NCBI RefSeq assembly: GCF_937981295.1
Contig: NZ_CALJPC010000098.1
Span: 1-23,349, forward strand
Source: an uncultured Campylobacter sp.
GTDB taxonomy: Bacteria > Campylobacterota > Campylobacteria > Campylobacterales > Campylobacteraceae
DNA: 23,349 bases
Direction of reading: 5' to 3'
In this document: piece by piece, positions 15,081 through 22,020 of the stretch
How positions within the stretch are numbered: position 1 is the first letter of the stretch
How the letters are laid out: each line of letters begins with the position of its first letter
Position numbers and translations under genes: made by a program
Notes under the pieces: model-generated
The model's database searches: none
The model's input: the letters and a program-made list of their open reading frames with translations, nothing else
Told to the model about the DNA's origin: nothing

Positions 15081-15884
15081 TTAGTGTGCGGGCTCTATGC
15101 GGGCGACCGCGGGCGCGCGAAGCTTAAAATTATTTTTAAGAATTCTACGGACGATAAATTTCACTAGCTCTTGATTGTGGCGCGAGTTTCGCAGATATTT
15201 TAGATCGTTTGCGGTTATTTGCTCGCCTGAGCGAAATTTCGTCCGCAGCGTTTCGTGCGAAAAAATATCTCTTAGCACGCTATCTAAGATCTCGTAGCTG
15301 TATCCAAGCTCGCGCTCATCGCTTTGATTTTCCCATAGATCGGCGCTCGGGGCTTTTTTGATAATTGCATCGTCTATGCATAAAATTTTTGCAAATTTAA
15401 ACAGATCGGTTTTTAAAATTTCTCCAATAGGATTAAACGCGCAGGCTAGATCGCCGTAAATCGTGCCGTAGCCTAGCATCCTCTCGCTAAGATTGCTCGT
15501 GCCTACGACTACGCCGCGTTTAGCCGCGCTGTAATCATAAAGCAAGCTCATTCTTACGCGCGCGGCGAAATTTCCGATGCGAAGCGGGCTTGCGCTGGGA
15601 TTTAAAGCGGTAAAATTTTCTACAAATGGCGCGATCTCTTGGATTTCGTAGGGGATATTAAAAGATTCGCAGTGAAAGATGCCGTCTGCCATATTTTCTA
15701 AATTTGAACCCGCACTAGGCAGGATAAGTCCGTAAGTGGGGATCTCGGTAAGTGCACAAAGCGCGGAAACCACGGCGCTGTCAAGCCCACCGCTGATACC
15801 CACTACAAAGGCGTCCGCGCCCGTTTCATCGAGTCTCTCCGATAAAAAATCGGTCAGTTGCGGCAGCAAATCGTCCAAAAACAT
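15081..15884 (-). CDS. nadE: NH3-dependent NAD synthetase NadE
   Basis: NadE amidates nicotinic acid adenine dinucleotide to NAD using ammonia. The PP-loop SGGLDSAVV lies at 31-39. Other family motifs are GNFAARVRMSLLYDY (104-118), VVGTSNLSERMLGYGTIYGD (126-145) and APSADLWENQSDERELG (178-194). There is no glutaminase domain, so free ammonia or another supplier is needed. The 267-residue length is near normal. The ribosome-binding site before the ATG (AAGGCT) is modest. This is the head gene of the leftward array, so array transcription probably begins in the 95-base gap upstream. Confidence 0.94.
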   Translation of the reverse strand: MFLDDLLPQLTDFLSERLDETGADAFVVGISGGLDSAVVSALCALTEIPTYGLILPSAGSNLENMADGIFHCESFNIPYEIQEIAPFVENFTALNPSASPLRIGNFAARVRMSLLYDYSAAKRGVVVGTSNLSERMLGYGTIYGDLACAFNPIGEILKTDLFKFAKILCIDDAIIKKAPSADLWENQSDERELGYSYEILDSVLRDIFSHETLRTKFRSGEQITANDLKYLRNSRHNQELVKFIVRRILKNNFKLRAPAVARIEPAH

Positions 15885-15979
15885 AATATTTAGCCTTAAA
15901 ATTTTACGTTAAATTGTGCGAATTTTAACTATTTTTGGCTAAATTACGGCTTTAATTTAAGCTTAAAAGGAGGATTTAA
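15885..15979. promoter_or_regulatory. Divergent promoter region between nadE and the hydrolase gene
   Basis: This 95-base AT-rich gap must drive both the leftward array headed by nadE and the rightward hydrolase gene. On the minus strand TAAAAT at 15927-15922 is a candidate -10, and on the plus strand TAAATT at about 15940-15945 is another. These are motif guesses only. An AAAAGGAGG site (15965-15973) serves the hydrolase gene. Confidence 0.3.
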
Positions 15980-16579
15980 ATGCAAATTTTAAAAAAAGCT
16001 TTCGGCGAATACGCGACGAACTGCTACATTCTAAAGGGCGAGCAGGGCGATCTAGTGATCGATCCGGGGCAGGGCAGCTTTGATTGGGTGATGCAAAATA
16101 CGGGAAAGATCGCGGCGGTTTTGAATACGCATGGGCATTTCGATCATGTTTATGACGATGCGAAGCTGCAAAGAATGGGCGCTAAAATTTATATCCACGA
16201 GGATGACGCCTTTATGCTGCGAGCGGATCCTTTTGAGACGATGCCCGAGCCCATAGAAGCGGACGTGCTCATAAAAGGGCAGGAGCAAAGCTTTGAAATA
16301 GCGGGCTTTAACGTTAAATTTAGCCTTTTTGCAGGACATACGCCGGGCAGCTGTATGATTGAAGTGGACGGCGTTATCTTTAGCGGCGACGTCATATTTA
16401 AAGGCTCTATCGGCAGATGGGATTTTCTCTTTTCAAGCGGCGCGCAGATGAGAGAATCTCTGCATAAAATTTTGCAGATAAAGGGCGATTTTACGCTATA
16501 TCCGGGACACGGCCCAAATACTAGCCTGCAGGCCGAGAGGCAAAATTTAAAATATTTTTTGCAGCTTTTTGAGCGCTGA
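15980..16579 (+). CDS. Metallo-beta-lactamase-fold hydrolase (glyoxalase II-like)
   Basis: The 199-residue protein has the complete metal-binding set of the hydroxyacylglutathione hydrolase-like group: THGHFDH (His51, His53, Asp55, His56), FAGHTPGS (His120), FSGDVIF (Asp137) and YPGHGPNT (His177). Such enzymes hydrolyse thioesters or related substrates with two metal ions, usually in the cytosol; no signal peptide is present. The ribosome-binding site is strong. It diverges from nadE exactly as I remember its counterpart Cj0809c doing in C. jejuni. The true substrate cannot be told from sequence. Confidence 0.9.
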   Translation: MQILKKAFGEYATNCYILKGEQGDLVIDPGQGSFDWVMQNTGKIAAVLNTHGHFDHVYDDAKLQRMGAKIYIHEDDAFMLRADPFETMPEPIEADVLIKGQEQSFEIAGFNVKFSLFAGHTPGSCMIEVDGVIFSGDVIFKGSIGRWDFLFSSGAQMRESLHKILQIKGDFTLYPGHGPNTSLQAERQNLKYFLQLFER

Positions 16580-17158
16580 TCGTTTAAATTTAACTGCGCT
16601 TAGTCGCGCAAAAGAAGCGGCGTGAAGCGGCATGAGACCGGTCGGCGTTAAATTTTATACCGCTTTGCTCGTGGGCACCGGAATTGATGCCGCTTTACTC
16701 GCATTGCAGTTTACAGCTTTGTTTGTCGCCGCGGGCGTTAAATTTTGCGCTGCGTTCGTACTGCGCGCATTGGCGAAGATGCGTAGATAAAATTTTAAAA
16801 TTTACCGCTGCTTGATTAAATTAATAAAATTCCGCGCTGCTGCGCATGCAAGACGCAAAGCGTAGCGCAAAAGCAAAATTTAAAATTTCGTGCCGCCGTG
16901 TGCGCAAGACGCAAAGCGTAATGCAAAAGACGAAATTTAAAATTTGCACTGCCGTACCGATCCTAGCCGTTACAATGCGATCTAATCCAATTTGGGGCCC
17001 GCTAAATTTAGCTAAATTCCGCGCTCTGTCGAATCAAAATTTTCTCCGCGAGCTGATAAATTCAGTAAAATTTTACGCATTTTTAGAAGCGCAGATCGCG
17101 TCCGAAGCTCATTTTATATCGGTGCACGGGTACACGAAAAATGTCTTAAAGGCGTAGA
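16580..17158. other. Long convergent intergenic region, repeat-rich
   Basis: About 580 bases lie between the convergent hydrolase gene and cmoB. The only long open frame (16846-17157, plus strand) is low-complexity, lacks family features and is not called. The region contains repeated CGTTAAATTTT words, the word pair TAAAATTTTAAAATTTA, and a two-copy 56-base tandem repeat. No clear terminator hairpin was found for either gene. Confidence 0.5.
16848..16959. repeat. Two-copy tandem repeat, 56-bp period
   Basis: GCAAGACGCAAAGCGTA occurs at 16848-16864 and again, identical, at 16904-16920. Each copy continues with GCAAAAG or TGCAAAAG, an AAATTTAAAATTT word and a TGCCG or CTGCCG segment, giving a period of 56 bases. 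Confidence 0.65.
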
Positions 17159-18052
17159 TCACGCCCTAAGCCGCACGTAGATACGCCTCGGGGCGGGGTA
17201 GCCCTCGATCGTGCGCGAGCTGTCGAGCGGGTCTAGGAAATTCTCCAAGCTCTGCCCGTCGATCCACTCCGTTTTGCGCTGCTCGCTAGCATCCGTGGGC
17301 TTTTGAGCCAAAATTTCAAAATCTCTAAATTTCGCCCGCCCGCACCAATTCTGTAGCGCGCCGACGGTCGGGACGAAGTAGATATTTGAAATTTTCGAGT
17401 AGCTGTTTTTCGGACACAGCGCGAAATCGCCCGCTCCTTCGATATACATCGTGTCTAAAATCACCTCGCCGCCCGCATTTAGCGAGGCTCGCAGATCTTT
17501 TAGCATCTTTACGGGGTCGCTGCGGTGGTAGATGACGCCGAGACAGAAGATCGTGTCGAATTTATGCTCGTAAAAGGGCAGATGCTCCACGCCCAAAAGC
17601 TCGAATTTCGCGCCGCTACGGAAGAATTTCTCGATGAAGCGAAACTGCAGATAAAATAGCGCGCTCGGGTCGAACCCCACAAGCCGCGCAGGCGCTAGCT
17701 CGCTTGCGCGAAACATATAGTAGCCGTTGTTGCAGCCCACGTCGGCGACGGTTTTGCCGCTCAGATCTAAAAACGGCTGTAGCAGGTTAAATTTAACGAA
17801 GCTTCGCCACTCGGTATCGATAAAAAGCTCATTCAGCGCAAAAGGCCCCTTGCGCCACGGCTTTAGCGCTCGCGCGATACGCAAAATTTCATTCTCTTGC
17901 TCCGCGCTAGCGCTAAAGCTTGCCCGCACGACGTCGCCGCACTCGCACTCGCACCCGCCGATTCGTAGTGCCTCGATCGCGCTTAAAATTTCGCGGTTTT
18001 GCCCGCTTTGCAGCTTTTTAAAGTTCTCGTCTCTGATTTTTTGCAGATCCAT
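17159..18052 (-). CDS. cmoB: tRNA U34 carboxymethyltransferase CmoB
   Basis: CmoB transfers the carboxymethyl group from carboxy-SAM (made by CmoA) to 5-hydroxyuridine 34, giving cmo5U in tRNAs that read four-fold degenerate codons. The 297-residue protein matches the family: WRKGPFALNELFIDTEWRS (66-84), DVGCNNGYYM (104-113), GFDPSALFYLQF (126-137), LGVIYHRSDP (171-180), RKTEWIDGQSLENFLDP (259-275) and EGYPAPRR (283-290). AGGATT precedes the ATG. It is a separate unit from cmoA, 14 kb away, and diverges from the first transglutaminase-like gene. Confidence 0.95.
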   Translation of the reverse strand: MDLQKIRDENFKKLQSGQNREILSAIEALRIGGCECECGDVVRASFSASAEQENEILRIARALKPWRKGPFALNELFIDTEWRSFVKFNLLQPFLDLSGKTVADVGCNNGYYMFRASELAPARLVGFDPSALFYLQFRFIEKFFRSGAKFELLGVEHLPFYEHKFDTIFCLGVIYHRSDPVKMLKDLRASLNAGGEVILDTMYIEGAGDFALCPKNSYSKISNIYFVPTVGALQNWCGRAKFRDFEILAQKPTDASEQRKTEWIDGQSLENFLDPLDSSRTIEGYPAPRRIYVRLRA

Positions 18053-18159
18053 TTTTAATCCTAAAATTTCAAATTTAGCGCCATTTTAACATAAAATTTT
18101 ATCCATTTTAAGGCGCAAAAAGATAAAATCGACTTGCAATTCAAGCAAAGGAGCAAAAA
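18053..18159. promoter_or_regulatory. Divergent promoter region cmoB / transglutaminase-like gene
   Basis: The plus strand has GATAAAATC with TAAAAT at 18124-18129, about 31 bases before the ATG at 18160, a good -10 candidate. The minus strand has GTTAAAAT at 18090-18083, suitable for cmoB. An AAAGGAGC site serves the plus-strand gene. Confidence 0.35.
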
Positions 18160-19215
18160 ATGCAAGAAGCAAAAACGAGAAAATTTAGTCTCAGGTTTAA
18201 TCACGAAATTTCAAGTAGCGGCGCAGAGGTTCGGCTTTGGCTGCCATTAGTGCTGCAAGAGCCCTATCAGAGGTTGCTTGGCGAATATCATGCCCGCTCA
18301 AATGCGCAAGAGTCGGCTATCTGCGGAGATCATATAAGCACGTACTACGCGCGCTTCGCACCCGATAAAGAGGCAAGAGCGGGCGTCGGCAAATACGGCG
18401 AGCAAGGTGTCGTAGGCGAAGAGGATGATTATTTTGAGCTTAGCTTCGATATTGAAATTTCGGAGCGAAACACCGATTTTAGCAAGGTAAGCTTTAATGA
18501 AAATGAGCGCTTGAGCCCCGAGATCGAGGAGTTTTTAAAGCCTTCAAAGCTAATTCCGGTAGAAGGCGCTGCGAAACAAAAATCAGACGAGATCACCGAC
18601 TCGCTTAAAGGCGATCTGGAAAAGGCGCGCGCGATCTACGAGTGGGTTGCTAAAAATATGAATCGCGATAATAGCGTGATCGCATGCGGCAGCGGCGATG
18701 CAGCGGCGATTTTAAGCAGCGGCAAGCTAAGCGGCAAATGCGCCGATATTAATAGCGTGTTCGTTGCGCTCTGCAGAGCAGCTGGCATTCCTGCGCGCGC
18801 TATTTACGGCATCCGCACGGGCACGGCGCAGAAATTTTCGCCTGAAATGGGCGTCATGGGCGCCTTAAGTGGTGGTGCGCTTGAAATTTCCGGTGCGCAG
18901 CATTGCAGAGCGGAATTTTATCTAAAAGGTCACGGCTGGATCCCCGTCGATCCCGCGGACGTTACAAAGGTGCGATTGGGCGAGAACTTAAGCGAGGATG
19001 ATTCCAAGCTAGCGCGGGTGCGCGAGTATCTTTTTGGCAACTGGGAGCCGTGCTGGCTGGGCTTTAACTACGCTCGCGAAATCGTGCTAAATCCGCGCCC
19101 GGCGCACGTTCCGATTGAAATTTTTTCGCATCCGTATTGCGAAGTGGGCGGTACGCCGAAAGATCCGTACTCGCCTAAAAATTTTATCTACGAGTATTTT
19201 TCGCGAGAAATTTAA
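18160..19215 (+). CDS. Transglutaminase-like domain protein without signal peptide, 351 aa
   Basis: The C-terminal half is a transglutaminase-like (papain-fold) domain. GDLEKARAIYEWVAKNM leads into SGKCADINSVFVALCRAAGI with nucleophile Cys194, then GAQHCRAEFYLKGHGWIPVD with His248 and Asp264. Such domains act as proteases, amidases or ligases rather than true cross-linkers. The N-terminal part (RFNHEISSSGAEVRLWLPL) is a beta-rich domain shared with its neighbour. A strong AAAGGAG site fixes the start, and no Sec or Tat signal precedes it, unlike its paralog at 19610. It also carries an acidic, Gly-rich stretch (about 71-95) that the paralog lacks. It is likely cytoplasmic; the substrate is unknown. 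Confidence 0.85.
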   Translation: MQEAKTRKFSLRFNHEISSSGAEVRLWLPLVLQEPYQRLLGEYHARSNAQESAICGDHISTYYARFAPDKEARAGVGKYGEQGVVGEEDDYFELSFDIEISERNTDFSKVSFNENERLSPEIEEFLKPSKLIPVEGAAKQKSDEITDSLKGDLEKARAIYEWVAKNMNRDNSVIACGSGDAAAILSSGKLSGKCADINSVFVALCRAAGIPARAIYGIRTGTAQKFSPEMGVMGALSGGALEISGAQHCRAEFYLKGHGWIPVDPADVTKVRLGENLSEDDSKLARVREYLFGNWEPCWLGFNYAREIVLNPRPAHVPIEIFSHPYCEVGGTPKDPYSPKNFIYEYFSREI

Positions 19216-19435
19216 TCCTCTGGTGGCTTGCATTTTACCGCCTTACCGCCGCATTTTGCTTAAGCTAAGCCGCCGCGCTTCGTCAAAGTTTAACCGTTTC
19301 ATCGAAACGCACGCTTGGCTTTTGCGACAGCGGCGCTTTTTGCGTGGTTTAGCCTACGCTGCCGATACATACTGCCTGCGCGCCTAGTTTGCGGGCTATC
19401 ATGCCCGCTTTGGCGAAATTTCGCGCTATGTCTTT

Positions 19436-19483
19436 GAGCAAAATTTTGAAATTTTAAAGCGAGCAAAATTTTGAAATTTTAAA
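19436..19483. repeat. Two-copy 23-bp direct repeat, AAATTT-type
   Basis: An identical 23-base sequence, starting GAGCAAAATTTTG and ending AATTTTAAA, occurs at 19436-19458 and 19461-19483 with two bases between. Confidence 0.7.
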
Positions 19484-19498
19484 TATGGATAGAATTTC

Positions 19499-19521
19499 AA
19501 AATTTACGGCTTGCGGAATTT
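19499..19521. repeat. Upstream copy of a 23-bp element flanking the Tat-type transglutaminase gene
   Basis: The 23 bases centred on TTTACGGCTTGCGGAATT are identical to 20937-20959, in the same orientation, one copy on each side of the gene at 19610-20680. Confidence 0.7.
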
Positions 19522-19573
19522 TAAATTTAGCGATTTCAAAGCCGCAAAAGGCTAAAATCCGCGCGTAAATTAG

Positions 19574-19588
19574 GGCTAAGGCTTAGCC
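19574..19588. promoter_or_regulatory. Palindromic possible operator before the Tat-type transglutaminase gene
   Basis: GGCTAAG and CTTAGCC flank one base, forming a perfect palindrome about 16 bases after a candidate -10 (TAAAAT, 19553-19558) and 21 bases before the ATG at 19610. The position suits a repressor site or 5'-UTR hairpin. There is no independent support. Confidence 0.3.
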
Positions 19589-19609
19589 ATTTTATTTTGA
19601 AGGCATTTC

Positions 19610-20680
19610 ATGCAAAGACGCGATTTTTTAAGAAACACTGCGATTTTAGGCGCCGTTATGGCAACTCCGAGTACTATTTTGGGCGGGGAAAAAGTCATTG
19701 ACAAAAAGAGAACTTTCGGGCTATCGCTAAATCACGAAATTTTGGAAGAGGGCAAGCAGACTCGGCTTTGGATACCGCTTCCTCTCATCACGGAATATCA
19801 AAAGGTAAGCGACGTAAAATTTGACGGCAATTTCAACGATCCGTCCGTGGACTACGGCGAAATTCCGACGCTCTATGCCGGCTACGTCGGGGTGGCAAAG
19901 CCTACGCTAAACATTAAATTTAGCGTCGAGACCTTTGAGCGAAATACCGACTTTAGCAAGGTAAAATTTAATCCGAACGAAAAGCTTAACCCCGAGGTAG
20001 CGAAGTTTTTAGAGCCTAGCACGCAAATTCAAATCGACGGCGTCGTTAAGCAAAAATCAGACGAGATCGCAGGCGGCATCAAGGGTGATCTGGAAAAGGC
20101 GCGCGCGATTTATACGTGGGTGGCAAACACTATGCAGCGCGATAACAGCGTGCTAGGCTGCGGGTTAGGGGACGTGAAGCAAATTTTAAGCAGCGGCAAG
20201 CTAAGCGGCAAATGCACCGACATAAATAGCGTTTTCGTCGCACTTTGCCGTGCGCAGGGCATAGCCGCAAGAGAGATGTTTGGCATCCGCGTCGGCGCGT
20301 CGAGATTTAGCGCTCAAATGGGCGCCGCGCCTAAAGACAGCGTCAGCCATATCTCGGGCGCGCAGCACTGCAGAGCGGAATTTTATCTAAAAGGCCACGG
20401 TTGGATCCCGGTCGATCCTGCGGACGTTACAAAGGTGCGACTCGGCGAGAAGCTAAGCAATGACGACAGCAAGCTCGTTAAAATCCGCGAGTATTTATTT
20501 GGTAACTGGGAGATGTGCTGGATCGGCTTTAACTACGGCAGAGACTTCACGCTAAGCCCACGCCCAGCGCAGTTTCCGATCAATAATTTCGGCTATCCTT
20601 ACGGCGAAGTGGACGGCAACACTCTTAATTACTACTCGCCGAAAGATTTCAGCTACGATTACAGGTCGAAAGAGCTGTAG
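19610..20680 (+). CDS. Tat-exported transglutaminase-like domain protein, 356 aa
   Basis: The N-terminus MQRRDFLRNTAILGAVMATP is a twin-arginine signal (Arg3-Arg4, DFLRN, then a hydrophobic run), so the protein should be exported folded to the periplasm. The mature part has the same two-domain layout as its neighbour, with SGKCTDINSVFVALCRAQGI (Cys202) and GAQHCRAEFYLKGHGWIPVD (His253, Asp269). The two proteins share long identical stretches, and the DNA shares 33 identical bases at 18709-18741 and 20183-20215, pointing to duplication or gene conversion. A GAAGG site lies upstream of the ATG. A periplasmic peptide or amide substrate is plausible but unproven. Confidence 0.87.
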   Translation: MQRRDFLRNTAILGAVMATPSTILGGEKVIDKKRTFGLSLNHEILEEGKQTRLWIPLPLITEYQKVSDVKFDGNFNDPSVDYGEIPTLYAGYVGVAKPTLNIKFSVETFERNTDFSKVKFNPNEKLNPEVAKFLEPSTQIQIDGVVKQKSDEIAGGIKGDLEKARAIYTWVANTMQRDNSVLGCGLGDVKQILSSGKLSGKCTDINSVFVALCRAQGIAAREMFGIRVGASRFSAQMGAAPKDSVSHISGAQHCRAEFYLKGHGWIPVDPADVTKVRLGEKLSNDDSKLVKIREYLFGNWEMCWIGFNYGRDFTLSPRPAQFPINNFGYPYGEVDGNTLNYYSPKDFSYDYRSKEL

Positions 20681-20821
20681 CGGTTCGCGTTTTGCTATGC
20701 GGCACGTCGAACTACTTGAGCTTTTTGAGTAGGTATACAAGAAAGGCTTCCCGCTAGACGACTTTGGGCGGATGTGTAAAAGCGCGCCTAATCTACATGC
20801 TGCCGCGTCTGCATTGGAAAA

Positions 20822-20863
20822 AAAATTCCGCGCTTTATTTGGCGTGGAATTTTAAAATTTTTT
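20822..20863 (+). terminator. Candidate rho-independent terminator
   Basis: AAAATTCCGCGC (20822-20833) pairs with GCGTGGAATTTT (20842-20853) through 12 pairs including one G-U, with an eight-base loop. Six T follow at 20858-20863. It lies about 140 bases after the Tat-type transglutaminase gene. An A-run on the other side means it could also act leftward. Confidence 0.45.
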
Positions 20864-20936
20864 AGAATTTTGTGAGCGGCGAAATTTTAAAATTCCAAGA
20901 TGAATAAAATTTTGAAATTTTTCGGCGCGAAATTTT

Positions 20937-20959
20937 AAAATTTACGGCTTGCGGAATTT
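20937..20959. repeat. Downstream copy of the 23-bp element
   Basis: Identical to 19499-19521 over 23 bases and in the same orientation. Confidence 0.7.
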
Positions 20960-21083
20960 AAAATTTCGCCTCTTTGCCACTCTGTGCGAAATTTGGTAGT
21001 GGTAAAATTTGCGGATAAAATTCCGCGTCAAAAGGCCGACGAGGGTGCGACAAGATTATTAAGATTATACTTAAAGGTAAAAT

Positions 21084-21485
21084 TTGAAAACCGAACTAGA
21101 AAATCCTGCACAAGAAACCTTGACGCAAAAGCGAGAATATCCTGGCAAAAATCGCTTCAGCACGCGCAGTCTGTGGCTGATATTTGCCGCGATTTTTAGC
21201 GCAGTCGCGGCGACGTTTTGTTGCCTACCCGCGCTTTTATTTTTGATTTTCGGCGCGAGCTTTTCCATTTTTTCAGGCGCAGAGGCTTTCGGCAACTACC
21301 GCGCGCCGCTTTCTGCGTTAGCACTTTTTTGCTTCGCGCTTTCTGCATTTTTCTTTTTCAAAAAGCCGCGCGCATGCTCGCTACAAAGCGGGCGCAAAAA
21401 GTGGATTCTGATCTACGTGCTTTTAGGGACCTTGCTTGCCTTTATGCTTACATATCCCGAAATTTTAGGAGGGCTTTATGCGTAA
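21084..21485 (+). CDS. MerT-like metal-ion transport membrane protein
   Basis: The 133-residue protein has three hydrophobic helices (about 31-62, 74-93 and 107-125). The first has the paired cysteines AATFCCLPALLF (Cys46-Cys47), the vicinal pair that MerT uses to take Hg(II) through the inner membrane. EAFGNYRAPLSALAL and a short loop with Cys98 also match the MerT layout, though MerT has two loop cysteines and only one is seen here. The start is a TTG at 21084 with AAAGGT upstream; no ATG is available in the N-terminal part. It overlaps the next gene by eight bases. Mercury is the family's usual ion, but copper or another soft metal cannot be excluded. Confidence 0.75.
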   Translation: MKTELENPAQETLTQKREYPGKNRFSTRSLWLIFAAIFSAVAATFCCLPALLFLIFGASFSIFSGAEAFGNYRAPLSALALFCFALSAFFFFKKPRACSLQSGRKKWILIYVLLGTLLAFMLTYPEILGGLYA

Positions 21486-21738
21486 AATTTTGTTTTTGAT
21501 GTTTGGATTTACGGCGCTTTTTGCCGACAAAGAAGTTAAAATTTACGTGGAAAAAATCCACTGCCCGCTCTGCACTACGATCGTGCGAAAGGCGCTTTTG
21601 CAAACACCAGGCGTGATAAGCGCGAAGGTTTCACAGCAGAGCAAAATCGCGACCGTCGCGGCAAAGGATGATGCAAACGAGACCGCGATGCTTGAGGCAA
21701 TCGCTAAAACGGGCTATGAAGGCGTAATCGTAAAATAA
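21478..21738 (+). CDS. MerP-like periplasmic heavy-metal-binding protein
   Basis: The 86-residue product has a signal peptide (MRKILFLMFGFTALFA) and a single HMA ferredoxin-like domain. The metal site is IHCPLCTTIVRKAL with Cys29 and Cys32, a variant of the usual GMTCxxC, followed by TPGVISAKVS and KTGYEGVIVK as in the family. It probably hands a soft metal ion to the MerT-like protein encoded just before it, with translation coupled through the overlap. An AGGAGG site precedes the ATG. No MerA reductase, MerR regulator or P-type ATPase gene lies nearby. Confidence 0.85.
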   Translation: MRKILFLMFGFTALFADKEVKIYVEKIHCPLCTTIVRKALLQTPGVISAKVSQQSKIATVAAKDDANETAMLEAIAKTGYEGVIVK

Positions 21739-22020
21739 AAATCCCCGGCAAAATTCTGACTAAATTTTAAATAAAATTCTTGCTAAATTTCGGTAAAATT
21801 CATGCGACTTTACGTAAAATTTCATTTTGCGCGGCTTGCCTGCAGCGTAAACTAGCGCGATTGAAATTCTGCGCGTATTTTGCGGAAGCGCTATGTCGGC
21901 GCGATCGCGTTTAAATTTAGCAGAATTTCGCAAGCGCTTAAGCGAGTGCGGTTGCGCTTAAATTTAGCGATATGCACCGCCGCATATACACCGCGCTAAA
22001 ATAAATTCCAAGGAGTGAAC
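21739..22020. other. Intergenic region before pepD
   Basis: No gene is supported in these 282 bases. Several AAATTT words occur, and ATATGC-ACCGCC-GCATAT (21970-21987) is a small perfect inverted repeat about 33 bases before the pepD start that could be an operator or leader hairpin. Confidence 0.35.

Larger units (their letters stand above)
19216..19609. other. Intergenic region between the two transglutaminase-like genes
   Basis: No gene is supported in this gap of about 390 bases. It holds a small hairpin GCGGGC-TATCAT-GCCCGC (19391-19408) that may weakly terminate the first gene. It also holds a two-copy 23-base direct repeat (19436-19458, 19461-19483), one copy of a 23-base element also found after the second gene (19499-19521), a TAAAAT -10 candidate (19553-19558) and a 15-base palindrome (19574-19588). 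Confidence 0.5.
20681..21083. other. Intergenic region before the MerT-like gene
   Basis: No gene is supported here. The 400 bases contain a candidate terminator (20822-20863), a dense run of AAATTT words, the second copy of a 23-base element (20937-20959) and, near the right end, TATACT at 21066-21071, which is close to the TTG start and may not be a promoter. Confidence 0.45.

Noticed and set aside
16846..17157. 103-codon plus-strand frame before cmoB
   Set aside because: It spans the 56-base tandem repeat, is low-complexity and basic, has no good ribosome-binding site and no family features, and ends against a convergent gene without coupling.
22015..22017. GTG start of pepD
   Set aside because: It overlaps the AAGGAG ribosome-binding site, which is correctly spaced for the ATG at 22021.
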